Assembly (NCBI RefSeq): GCF_017809215.1
Contig: NZ_CP065424.1
Span: 1,142,001 to 1,206,000, forward strand
Direction of reading: 5' to 3'
Length of the DNA stretch: 64,000 nt
From: Heyndrickxia oleronia
Lineage (GTDB): Bacteria; Bacillota; Bacilli; Bacillales; Bacillaceae_C
Below the pieces are notes generated by a model. That model saw nothing but the letters and a program-made list of their open reading frames with translations, was not told where the DNA came from and did not search any database. How positions within the stretch are numbered: position 1 is the first letter of the stretch; every line of letters begins with the position of its first letter. Shown here piece after piece: positions 34,124-41,333 of this stretch. The translations under genes were made by a program, and so were the position numbers.

Positions 34124-34378
34124 ATGATAAAAATAACTTTAAGAGCAGCTCGTGTGAATGCTGGCTTAAAATTAACAGAAGCAGCGAAACTCTTTGGAAT
34201 CAATAAAGATACCCTTTCGAAGTATGAAAAAGATTCTTCTAATGTTCCAAGATCTTTTTTCATAAACATTGAAAAGTTTTATAAAATTCCTGTTGAAAAT
34301 ATTTTTTGGACCTCAATCCGATTTTTTTCGGAAATTAAAAACTGCATAAAGGAGGAATTCTCTAAGGAGGTTAATTAG
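34124..34378 (+). CDS. Cro-like HTH regulator
   Basis: An 84-residue XRE-type protein, first gene of the rightward early transcript. The HTH reads RAARVNAGLKLTEAAKLFGI with NKDTLSKYEKDSSNVPR; the C-terminus is helical. The ATG at 34124 follows AAGGAGGTGATAAC. By position it is the Cro or an activator partner of the minus-strand repressor. A fifth operator (34317-34332) lies within the 3-prime end of this gene. Confidence 0.8.
   Translation: MIKITLRAARVNAGLKLTEAAKLFGINKDTLSKYEKDSSNVPRSFFINIEKFYKIPVENIFWTSIRFFSEIKNCIKEEFSKEVN
34317..34332. promoter_or_regulatory. fifth repressor operator, inside the cro-like gene
   Basis: TCCGATTTTTTTCGGA has both arms perfect (TCCGA, TCGGA) with N6 between. 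It could serve repression at a distance or a roadblock. Confidence 0.7.
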
Positions 34379-34567
34379 ATGATTGTTGTTACTGAAATGA
34401 AGGTAGGTGAGTACCAAGTTCCAGTTCCAGCTGGTCTTTCTGAACTATTAGCAGATACTTGGGTGAAAAAGAAAAAAACTCCCTCGATTGTTTATGAATA
34501 CGAAAGAGTAGTTGAATGCCGAAATGGTTCTTTATTTACCAAACTGATTAAAAAGGAGGAGACATAA
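34379..34567 (+). CDS. small phage protein of unknown function
   Basis: A 62-residue protein that starts right after the stop of the Cro-like gene; CTAAGGAGG lies inside the end of that gene, ten bases before the ATG. Sequence: MIVVTEMKVGEYQVPVPAGL, then a basic stretch (VKKKKTP). No family recognised. Its stop overlaps the next start (TAATG). Confidence 0.6.
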   Translation: MIVVTEMKVGEYQVPVPAGLSELLADTWVKKKKTPSIVYEYERVVECRNGSLFTKLIKKEET

Positions 34568-34650
34568 TGCCAATAGAAGCACTACTGTTTTTAACTAGTT
34601 TTGTAGTTTTACTTGGCATCATGATTGGCGACTTTATGGCAGATAAATAA
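34567..34650 (+). CDS. 27-residue membrane peptide
   Basis: MPIEALLFLTSFVVLLGIMI followed by GDFMADK: a single hydrophobic helix with a short acidic tail. The start is coupled to the previous stop (TAATG) and AAAAGGAGG lies seven bases upstream inside that gene. It could be a toxin-like or membrane-anchoring phage peptide, but that is guesswork. Confidence 0.5.
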   Translation: MPIEALLFLTSFVVLLGIMIGDFMADK

Positions 34651-34689
34651 GTATGTATTGTCGTTAGCATCACAAAGGAGTTGAACAAA

Positions 34690-34896
34690 ATGGATAAAGA
34701 GTGTTACGTGAAAATAAAAACTGAATTGGTTGAAGCTGAGTTTATAGGAGTTTATCAATATTCAGGAGTTATAGAACCTTCTCCAATGATTGGTGGTCAT
34801 CCTGGGGGAGTAATTGCATATCCGGTAGTGGTAGTAAAGTTAAACGAAAAACTAAAAGAAGTTAAGTTATCGGATATAACATTTAAACAAGCCTAA
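34690..34896 (+). CDS. small phage protein of unknown function
   Basis: A 68-residue protein with alternating strands: KIKTELVEAEFIGVYQYSGV, then MIGGHPGGVIAYPVVVVKLN. The pattern suggests a small beta-barrel. AAAGGAG fixes the ATG at 34690. A short hairpin (AAGCC / GGCTT) with CCTTTTT follows and may end the first early transcript. Confidence 0.6.
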   Translation: MDKECYVKIKTELVEAEFIGVYQYSGVIEPSPMIGGHPGGVIAYPVVVVKLNEKLKEVKLSDITFKQA

Positions 34897-34911
34897 CCAG
34901 GCTTCCTTTTT
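34889..34911 (+). terminator. weak terminator in the early region
   Basis: AAGCC-TAACCA-GGCTT followed by CCTTTTTA, overlapping the stop of the preceding gene. The stem is only five base pairs. Confidence 0.4.
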
Positions 34912-34969
34912 AGCCACATGGCGAAATTTGATGATAAGTAAATGGAATATTTAAAGGAGGTGAGAATAA

Positions 34970-35230
34970 ATGAACGCAGCAGAAGCAAAGAAATTAACCA
35001 ATTCGAGTATTCCAGAATTATCAAATATGTTTATTAGAAATTTAGAAAATGAAATTCAAACAGCAGCGAGAAGAGGTTATTTTTATACAGATCTTGAGAT
35101 TGGCAAGATCGAAAATATCTGTTCAATCACAAATAAAGTTGTAGAACATTTTCAAAAGTTGGGTTTTGAAACAGAAGTAAGTGATTTAGATTTAACAGTT
35201 AAAGTAAGTGTTTCATGGTATAAGGCATAA
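34970..35230 (+). CDS. phage protein of unknown function
   Basis: An 86-residue protein, mostly helical (ELSNMFIRNLENEIQTAARR) with a C-terminal strand pair (TEVSDLDLTVKVSVSWYKA). AAAGGAGGTGAGAATAA precedes the ATG. No family recognised. A hairpin (GACCACTT / AGTGG) with TTTTAAA follows its stop. Confidence 0.6.
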   Translation: MNAAEAKKLTNSSIPELSNMFIRNLENEIQTAARRGYFYTDLEIGKIENICSITNKVVEHFQKLGFETEVSDLDLTVKVSVSWYKA

Positions 35231-35294
35231 AAATAGACCACTTGGCAGAGTGGCCCTTTTAAAACACTTATTCACAGACAGTATAGCATGAAAT

Positions 35295-36530
35295 GTGGTG
35301 ATAGCAATAAAACTTTTTCCACACCAGGATAGAGCATTAAATGAAACCTATGAAAATAATCGAGTTGCTTACTATCTAGATATGGGTCTTGGAAAAACTT
35401 TTGTAGGTTCAGAAAAAATGTGGGAACTAAATACACCATTCAATCTAGTAATATGTCAAAAGTCAAAAATTGATGACTGGAAAAAACATTTTGAAGATCA
35501 CTATAGATACCATGTCATTGTTTTTGATCAACAAAAGATTGAAAAAATCCCACCTGAATCTGTCTTAATAATCAACTATGACAAGGTTTGGAGAAGACCG
35601 GAATTACTTAAATTAAAAAATTTCACACTCATGCTGGACGAGTCATCAATGATTAAAAATGAATCATCCAATCGTACCAAATATATTCTAAAACTTAATG
35701 CTGACAACGTGATTTTATTATCTGGAACACCGACTGGTGGAAAATATGAAGAGTTATGGAGTCAGTTACACCTTTTAGGTTGGAAGATTAATAAAAAACT
35801 ATTTTTGAAACAATTTGTAGTCCAGGAGTGGGACGATCTAAATCAAAAATATAAAATCACTGGATATAAAAATGTTGATCGATTAAAAGCTAAGTTAAAA
35901 AAACATGGGGCAATATTTATGAAAACAGAGGAAGTATTTGACCTTCCAAAAGTCAATGATCAGATAGTAAAAATACCATGTACTAAGGAATATCAACAAT
36001 TTGCAAAAGATCACATTATCGAAATAGGAGGAGATTTACTAATTGGTGATACTCCTACAAGTAAAAAGTTATACCTACGTCAACTGGCAGGTTCTTATAA
36101 CCAAAACAAACTTCATTATTTAAAGGACCTTATAGACAGTACAAACGATAGAATCATCATTTTTTACAACTTTAAGAAGGAATATGCTTCTCTTGTAGAC
36201 ATGATTGATAAACCAATTAGTACTGTAAATGGCGATTTAAAAGATCTATCAGCTTATGAAGAATATGAAAATAGTGTCACTTTAATTCAATATCAAGCAG
36301 GTGCTATGGGATTGAACTTACAAAAAGCAAATAAAATTGTTTACTTCACACTTACCGATAAAAGTGAGTTGTTTGAGCAGAGTAAGAAACGGATCCATAG
36401 GATAGGACAAGATAAACCATGTTTCTATTATTATCTGTTAACTGCTGGATCAATTGAGTGGCGAATGCTCGATGTTTTGAAAGAAAGAAAAGATTATACA
36501 GACGCGTTATTTGAGAAGGAGGAAATGTAA
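35295..36530 (+). CDS. phage SNF2/DEAD-box helicase
   Basis: A 411-residue helicase of the SNF2 family, an ATP-driven DNA translocase. The Q-like start is KLFPHQDRALNETYENN; motif I is LDMGLGKTF (K34); motif II is LMLDESSMIKN; motif III is ILLSGTPTGGKYEELW; motif V is IQYQAGAMGLNLQKA and motif VI SKKRIHRIGQDK. Such helicases pair with VRR-NUC proteins in Gram-positive phages, and one is encoded here at 37079. The start is GTG at 35295 or 35298; the ribosome site is weak. Confidence 0.9.
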   Translation: MVIAIKLFPHQDRALNETYENNRVAYYLDMGLGKTFVGSEKMWELNTPFNLVICQKSKIDDWKKHFEDHYRYHVIVFDQQKIEKIPPESVLIINYDKVWRRPELLKLKNFTLMLDESSMIKNESSNRTKYILKLNADNVILLSGTPTGGKYEELWSQLHLLGWKINKKLFLKQFVVQEWDDLNQKYKITGYKNVDRLKAKLKKHGAIFMKTEEVFDLPKVNDQIVKIPCTKEYQQFAKDHIIEIGGDLLIGDTPTSKKLYLRQLAGSYNQNKLHYLKDLIDSTNDRIIIFYNFKKEYASLVDMIDKPISTVNGDLKDLSAYEEYENSVTLIQYQAGAMGLNLQKANKIVYFTLTDKSELFEQSKKRIHRIGQDKPCFYYYLLTAGSIEWRMLDVLKERKDYTDALFEKEEM

Positions 36531-36848
36531 ATGAGTAATGAAATTCAAGCATTTGAAAGCAAGCATATGTTGTTGATGGCTAATGTTGCTCAACATATTC
36601 AACAAGAAAAATTATTAAAAGAACAAACAACCAAGCTTAAAGAGGATCTAGGAAAAGCAATGGACGAGTTTGGAATTAAGTCAATTGATAATGATTTATT
36701 GAAAATCACTCGAACAGCAGCAAGTACAAGTAAATCTTTAGATACAACTAGGTTGAAAAATGAAGAGCCAGAACTATTTGCAGAACTTATGACAGATTAT
36801 CCGAAAATCACAAATAGAAGTGCAAGTCTCACAATCAAAGTGAAATGA
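36531..36848 (+). CDS. helical phage protein, siphovirus Gp157-like
   Basis: A 105-residue protein with a long N-terminal helix (HMLLMANVAQHIQQEKLLKEQ) and a C-terminal strand region ending SLTIKVK. The layout recalls Gp157-like proteins of lactic phages, sometimes linked with phage resistance or replication, but the match is loose. AAGGAGG precedes the ATG; it is directly coupled to the helicase gene. Confidence 0.55.
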   Translation: MSNEIQAFESKHMLLMANVAQHIQQEKLLKEQTTKLKEDLGKAMDEFGIKSIDNDLLKITRTAASTSKSLDTTRLKNEEPELFAELMTDYPKITNRSASLTIKVK

Positions 36849-36858
36849 GGTGAGTGTT

Positions 36859-37104
36859 ATGAATCCTGAACAAAAAAGAGATCAAATGGCTAGTCTGCTC
36901 TACTCGTATTTAGCATTAAAAGGTGTAATAGGGTCTAGCTCAATTATTAAAGAAAATGAACCATCTGAAATAGACCAATTAATCCAAGAAATTGAGGTAT
37001 TCAACTTGAAGAATGCCATTGATAAGGCACTAGATGATGGTGATAAAGAAGCATTCATGAGATTGACAGGTGAGTTAAATGAGAGAATCACAGTTTCAAG
37101 CTAA
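36859..37104 (+). CDS. small acidic phage protein
   Basis: An 81-residue helical protein (NPEQKRDQMASLLYSYLALK; IDKALDDGDKEAFMRLTGEL). ATG 36859 lies six bases behind GAGGTG; the GTG at 36850 overlaps that site. It overlaps the VRR-NUC gene by 26 bp. No family recognised. Confidence 0.6.
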   Translation: MNPEQKRDQMASLLYSYLALKGVIGSSSIIKENEPSEIDQLIQEIEVFNLKNAIDKALDDGDKEAFMRLTGELNERITVSS

Positions 37105-37357
37105 AGTAATTAAGTTTTTGAAAGAACATGATGTATGGCACGTGAAATATTGGGCAGGGAGTCAGTACACCAAAGAAGGCATTCCAGACATATTAGCTTG
37201 TATAGATGGTACCTTTCATGGAATTGAATTAAAAACGGATGTTGGGACACCTTCAAAACTACAACTCTATAACATTCGGAAAATTAAAGATTCTGGTGGA
37301 GAAGCTTATATTTTAAGACCAAAGGATTTTGAGTCTTGGAAAGCGAGGTGGTTTTGA
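37079..37357 (+). CDS. VRR-NUC domain nuclease
   Basis: A 92-residue stand-alone PD-(D/E)XK nuclease of the VRR-NUC type. Core residues are E3 in RESQFQAKVI, the Asp in GIPDILACIDG, the ELKTD motif, and the SKLQLYNIRKIKDSGG helix. It is expected to resolve branched DNA made in replication or recombination, together with the SNF2 helicase. It overlaps the previous gene, and its stop overlaps the next start (TGATG). Confidence 0.9.
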   Translation: MRESQFQAKVIKFLKEHDVWHVKYWAGSQYTKEGIPDILACIDGTFHGIELKTDVGTPSKLQLYNIRKIKDSGGEAYILRPKDFESWKARWF

Positions 37358-37650
37358 TGACTGAAATAAAGGAAAAAAGGGTTATTTTAACGGTTGGAAA
37401 TATTCGTATTAAAGAGTATGACAGTATGAATGTTGTTATTGAACGATACGAGGAAGTTTTAAACCCTGTAGATAAATCCACATCAAAAAAATGGAGATTT
37501 AAGGGGTATTCTCATAGCATTTTATCAGCTTTACTTTTTATCCATAGGAATGAATTACTTATTGATAAAAAGGACGTGAGCGACCTTAAAAGCTATTTAA
37601 AATGTGTTGAGGATTCTAATACTGCTTTATTGAAAGTGGTGAAACAATGA
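37357..37650 (+). CDS. phage protein of unknown function
   Basis: A 97-residue protein: N-terminal strands (KRVILTVGNIRIKEYDSMNV) and C-terminal helices (HSILSALLFIHRNELL). The ATG at 37357 overlaps the VRR-NUC stop and GCGAGGTGG lies just upstream. It ends inside the start of the nuclease/ATPase gene. No family recognised. Confidence 0.6.
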   Translation: MTEIKEKRVILTVGNIRIKEYDSMNVVIERYEEVLNPVDKSTSKKWRFKGYSHSILSALLFIHRNELLIDKKDVSDLKSYLKCVEDSNTALLKVVKQ

Positions 37651-39449
37651 CTCAATACAGCTATAGTCGAGTATCGCTATTCAATGATTGTCCCTATCAT
37701 TTTAAATTGAAATACATTGATAGATTAACAGAAATTCAGGATTTAACGAATGCAGCTAATCCACTGATTATTGGACATGCTCTTCACTCTGGAATTGAAC
37801 ATGATGTTGAAACGGCAATAAATGAATACTACAATGCTTTTCCAGTATTGACGGATGCAATTGTTGAAGAAGCTTTAAAGTTAGAAATATTGATTCCAAA
37901 GGTGAAAGAATTTCTAAATCAATTTGAAGGATTCGAGTTTATCCATGAATACAAAATCGATCATCCTAATTACGTTGGGTATGTTGATTTAATCCTAAAG
38001 GCTCCAGATGATACATGTATGGTGGTTGACTTTAAATACTCTAATAATGTTAAAAACTATCTAGATTCGGGTCAGCTACATATCTATAAAGACTACTTAG
38101 AGCAAGATGGATTCGATGTTAAACGATTAGCATATTTGTTTGTTCCTAAGACAAGTATTAAACAGAAAAAGGATGAAGATTTATTTCATTTTCGCAAACG
38201 GATTGTAGAGACTGTTGAAGCAAGTGCATTGCAATTTGTGCCGATTGAATTCAATGAAATGGAAACTGTATATTTTCAAAACAATATTAGAGAAATCGAA
38301 GATTCAAAGGATTTTTCTAAAAGAAATAAAAGTGGAAAATGCTTTAGTTGTAATCCACGATTCAAGCCCAATTATTTAGAAGCTATTCAAGATGAAAAAG
38401 GAGAGATATTAATGGCCTTACCTAAAAATGAACGTCGTGAAAGAAAAATTGATACTAAACCAGACTTTTGGATTTATGCAGATTCTTATGTTGGTAAATC
38501 AACATTTGTAGATAAATTTCCAAATGTGCTTTTCTTAAATACTGATGGTAATACAGATAACACTACTGCACCTGTCATTCGAATTAAAGATCAGGTTACT
38601 AAAAAAGGACGAATTACTGAACGTAAATTAGCCTGGGATGTTTTCTTAGATGCTATTCATGATTTGGAGACAGAAGAGAATGATTTTGAAGCAGTTGCAT
38701 TGGATCTAGTTGAAGACTTACGTGATCACTGCAGGGTGTATGTCTTTGATAAAAATGGTTGGGAGCATGAATCTGATGGCGGTTATGGTAAAGGATGGGA
38801 CAAAGTTAAATTAGAATTTAATAATGCTATTAAACGATTAAAAGCATTAGGTTATCAAGTAATTTATATCAGCAAGGAGATTGCAACAGAAATCACTCTA
38901 AAAGGTGGGGGAAAGCGCACAACTTTTAAACCAAATGTTGATGATAAAACTGCTAATTTTCTTACTGGTACTGTTGATTTAACATTACGTGCTTATGTAA
39001 ATTCCGACGATGAAAGATTTTTACAACTTAAAAAGCAGCAAAATGTTTTCGGTGGTGGTCGTTACGATTGGCAAGTAGATACAATTCCACTTGAATATGA
39101 TGCATTTATTGAAGAATTAAAGGCTGCTCAAGAAGGGAAAGGAACTAAGGAAAAGGACAAGCCTAAACGTGAGCGTAAGAAGGATAAAGAGTCAGTGATT
39201 AAGGTTGAAGACGAAGATGGGGTAACTATTACCGTTGAAGAACCACCTGCAGAGGAAGAAAAACCTAAGCGTGAAAGACGTTCTCGTAAATCTGCAGAAG
39301 AAACTGAATCCGAAGAAAAACCAAAACGTCAGCGTAGATCACGTAAGCCGGTTGAAGATGATACACCACCAGGTGAAGAAGATAGCCCAAAAGATAAAGA
39401 GGAAGACAAACCAACTCGTACACGTAGAACTCGAAGAAACCGTGGTTAA
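37647..39449 (+). CDS. PD-(D/E)XK nuclease fused to RecA-like (Sak4-type) ATPase
   Basis: As read, one 600-residue protein. Residues 1-250 are a Cas4/RecB-like nuclease: YSRVSLFNDCPYHFKLKY, GHALHSGIEH, YVGYVDLILKAP and VVDFKYS, with a late CFSC pair. Residues 256-480 are a RecA-like ATPase of the phage recombinase type (Walker A FWIYADSYVGKSTF; VYISKEIATEI-like late strand). Residues 485-600 are a charged Lys/Arg/Glu tail with repeats such as EKPKRERRSRK. An in-frame ATG at 38412 has AAAGGAGAGATATTA before it, so the ATPase can start on its own; a stop in the other frame overlaps that ATG (see findings). Confidence 0.8.
   Translation: MTQYSYSRVSLFNDCPYHFKLKYIDRLTEIQDLTNAANPLIIGHALHSGIEHDVETAINEYYNAFPVLTDAIVEEALKLEILIPKVKEFLNQFEGFEFIHEYKIDHPNYVGYVDLILKAPDDTCMVVDFKYSNNVKNYLDSGQLHIYKDYLEQDGFDVKRLAYLFVPKTSIKQKKDEDLFHFRKRIVETVEASALQFVPIEFNEMETVYFQNNIREIEDSKDFSKRNKSGKCFSCNPRFKPNYLEAIQDEKGEILMALPKNERRERKIDTKPDFWIYADSYVGKSTFVDKFPNVLFLNTDGNTDNTTAPVIRIKDQVTKKGRITERKLAWDVFLDAIHDLETEENDFEAVALDLVEDLRDHCRVYVFDKNGWEHESDGGYGKGWDKVKLEFNNAIKRLKALGYQVIYISKEIATEITLKGGGKRTTFKPNVDDKTANFLTGTVDLTLRAYVNSDDERFLQLKKQQNVFGGGRYDWQVDTIPLEYDAFIEELKAAQEGKGTKEKDKPKRERKKDKESVIKVEDEDGVTITVEEPPAEEEKPKRERRSRKSAEETESEEKPKRQRRSRKPVEDDTPPGEEDSPKDKEEDKPTRTRRTRRNRG
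38412..39449 (+). CDS. internal start of the RecA-like ATPase
   Basis: AAAAGGAGAGATATTA precedes ATG 38412, a textbook start for a 345-residue ATPase (MALPKNERRERKIDTK). This is the usual length for stand-alone phage Sak4-like recombinases plus a basic tail. It may be the real gene, with the fusion due to a one-base change upstream. Confidence 0.6.
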   Translation: MALPKNERRERKIDTKPDFWIYADSYVGKSTFVDKFPNVLFLNTDGNTDNTTAPVIRIKDQVTKKGRITERKLAWDVFLDAIHDLETEENDFEAVALDLVEDLRDHCRVYVFDKNGWEHESDGGYGKGWDKVKLEFNNAIKRLKALGYQVIYISKEIATEITLKGGGKRTTFKPNVDDKTANFLTGTVDLTLRAYVNSDDERFLQLKKQQNVFGGGRYDWQVDTIPLEYDAFIEELKAAQEGKGTKEKDKPKRERKKDKESVIKVEDEDGVTITVEEPPAEEEKPKRERRSRKSAEETESEEKPKRQRRSRKPVEDDTPPGEEDSPKDKEEDKPTRTRRTRRNRG

Positions 39450-39643
39450 TGAATAAGCAACGAAAAAAACGATATTGGAGATTACGAGAGATTCGTAAAG
39501 AAAGAGATTATCAATCTGGTAGTCTCCAATATGCTAATAGGCCATATACTTTTCGTTCAGTAAGACTCCTATTTGGAATTGGGTTAGTACGTGTGCAAAT
39601 AACCACTAATCAATTTATAAAGAAACACAAAATAAATATATAA
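39449..39643 (+). CDS. small basic phage protein
   Basis: A 64-residue, very basic protein (KQRKKRYWRLREIRKERDYQ). It starts on the stop codon of the ATPase gene (TAATG). No family; it may bind nucleic acid, judging only by charge. Confidence 0.4.
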   Translation: MNKQRKKRYWRLREIRKERDYQSGSLQYANRPYTFRSVRLLFGIGLVRVQITTNQFIKKHKINI

Positions 39644-39658
39644 AGGGAGAAATGTAAA

Positions 39659-39958
39659 ATGCCAGTTAAAGAACTAAATACAAAGGAACAACACTATGCT
39701 GACAGTCGTGAAGAAGCTGAAAAGTTAGTCGAGGAAGCAAAGGAAGATATATATCTAACTTCTTTCAAAATCAGTGAAAAACATAATAAATACGGTACTT
39801 ATTTTTTAATCGATTTAGTGTTCAGCTTTGATACAGCAAGAGAAATCATGGAATCTAAACCAAAGAAAGAAGAAGTCCCAGAGGAACAACATGAAGGTGT
39901 TAAATATAGCGTTGATAATACTGGTACTGTTTCTGTAAAAAATGAGGAGGTTGAATAA
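39659..39958 (+). CDS. phage protein of unknown function
   Basis: A 99-residue acidic protein with a helix rich in Glu/Ala (REEAEKLVEEAKEDIYLTSF) and a strand pair (YGTYFLIDLVFSFDT). AAGGGAG precedes the ATG. It lies between the recombinase and the DUF669 gene, a usual place for recombination accessory genes. Confidence 0.6.
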   Translation: MPVKELNTKEQHYADSREEAEKLVEEAKEDIYLTSFKISEKHNKYGTYFLIDLVFSFDTAREIMESKPKKEEVPEEQHEGVKYSVDNTGTVSVKNEEVE

Positions 39959-39960
39959 TT

Positions 39961-40443
39961 ATGGCATTCGATTGGAGCAAATTTGATAAACAAGTAGATT
40001 TAGAGTCTTTGCAAGCTGATGTAAAGGAAGTTGAAGAAAACGGTGGAAGCGGTGATTTTGAACCACTTCCAGATGGTAAATATGAAGTTGCAGTTGAAAA
40101 GTTAGAGTTAACGGAATCTAAAAAAGGTGATCCGATGTTAACAATATGGTTCAAAGTTGTTGCTGGGGAATTTGAAAACCAACGTATTTTCTATAACAAA
40201 GTAATGCAGCCACAAAATGATAAAGCTTTTGGTTTACAGGTGCATCAAAACAATGAAATGCTTCGTGCTTTGTGGGATTGTGAAAAGGATGATGTGGAGT
40301 TTAAATCATTCAAACAATATGCTGATTTAATCCTAGATATTCATGAAGAAATTGATGGTCAATTCGAATATCTTCTTGAAAAAGGTACCAACAAGGGTGG
40401 TTTTGACACATTTGAAATTGTAGAAGTATTCGAAGTTGAATAA
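39961..40443 (+). CDS. DUF669 protein, putative phage single-strand DNA-binding protein
   Basis: A 160-residue protein of the DUF669 family. PLPDGKYEVAVEKLELTESKKGDPMLTIWFKVVAGEFENQRIFYNKVM is the family core, consistent with an OB-fold. These proteins take the place of SSB in many phage replication modules. AATGAGGAGG precedes the start. A hairpin (GGGAGC / GCTCCC) follows the stop. Confidence 0.8.
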   Translation: MAFDWSKFDKQVDLESLQADVKEVEENGGSGDFEPLPDGKYEVAVEKLELTESKKGDPMLTIWFKVVAGEFENQRIFYNKVMQPQNDKAFGLQVHQNNEMLRALWDCEKDDVEFKSFKQYADLILDIHEEIDGQFEYLLEKGTNKGGFDTFEIVEVFEVE

Positions 40444-40448
40444 TTGAA

Positions 40449-40476
40449 TAACAGGGAGCGCTTAGCTCCCTATTAT
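40449..40476 (+). terminator. hairpin after the DUF669 gene
   Basis: GGGAGC-GCTTA-GCTCCC followed by TATTATTTT. It may end or attenuate the early transcript. Confidence 0.5.
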
Positions 40477-40492
40477 TTTAGGAGGGAATATA

Positions 40493-40723
40493 ATGAAAAA
40501 TACTCTTGGTGATTTAAATAATCATTTATTTGCACAGTTGGAACGTTTAAGTGACGAGGATATTAAAGGTGAGGAATTAGTAGAAGAAATCGAACGTGCA
40601 AGGGCTGTTACAAGTATCGCAAACCAAATCGTTTTAAATGGAACGTTAGTATTAAAAGCACAAAAATTCCATACGGAATATAAATCAAAAGACCTTCAAA
40701 AACCTAAAATGTTGGAGGGATAG
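40493..40723 (+). CDS. small phage protein
   Basis: A 76-residue helical protein (KNTLGDLNNHLFAQLERLSD; VTSIANQIVLNGTLVLKAQKF). The motif ARAVTSIANQIV is common to small proteins in phage replication modules, whose function is not known. TAGGAGGG precedes the ATG. Confidence 0.7.
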   Translation: MKNTLGDLNNHLFAQLERLSDEDIKGEELVEEIERARAVTSIANQIVLNGTLVLKAQKFHTEYKSKDLQKPKMLEG

Positions 40724-40724
40724 T

Positions 40725-41330
40725 ATGGGGCATAGTTATACTCCGGAACAAGCTAAATTTATACGTGAAAATGTTAAGGGTAGGACAAGCATGGAACTTA
40801 CACAACTTGTTAATGATCATTTTGGCTTAAATTTACGTGTCAGTCAAATTAGAGCGTATATGAAAAACAATGGTTTGAAAAATGGAATTAATACACGTTA
40901 TAAAAAGGGCAATACTCCTTTTAACAAAGGCAAGAGGGGTATCACTACTGGAGGGATTTCCACTCAATTCAAAAAGGGTCAAAAGTCAATTAATTATAAA
41001 CCCATCGGCACTGAAAGAATTGATGACGGCGGATACATCTTGATTAAGGTATCTGATGATGGCCCCTGGCATAAACGATGGAGACCAAAACACCAAGTTG
41101 TGTGGGAAGAGAAATATGGTCCTGTTCCTAAAGGACATTGCCTTATATTTTTAGACAGTAACAAGCAAAACATTTCATTAGAAAATTTACAGCTGATCAC
41201 TAGAGTGCAACTTGGTCATTTAAATCAAAATCATTTAATATCCATTAACGCTGATTTGACTAAGACAGGAATTATTATCGCTGAAATATATGCCAAGATG
41301 GGTGAACGAAAGAAACAAAAAGGTGATTAA
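40725..41330 (+). CDS. HNH endonuclease, possibly homing
   Basis: A 201-residue protein with an N-terminal HTH-like part (YTPEQAKFIRENVKGRTSME) and a C-terminal HNH_3 nuclease: HQVVWEEKYGPVPKGHCLIFLD, then NKQNISLENLQLITR. It resembles free-standing homing endonucleases that sit beside DNA polymerase genes; the polymerase gene follows directly. TTGGAGGG precedes the start. Confidence 0.82.
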   Translation: MGHSYTPEQAKFIRENVKGRTSMELTQLVNDHFGLNLRVSQIRAYMKNNGLKNGINTRYKKGNTPFNKGKRGITTGGISTQFKKGQKSINYKPIGTERIDDGGYILIKVSDDGPWHKRWRPKHQVVWEEKYGPVPKGHCLIFLDSNKQNISLENLQLITRVQLGHLNQNHLISINADLTKTGIIIAEIYAKMGERKKQKGD

Positions 41331-41333
41331 ATT

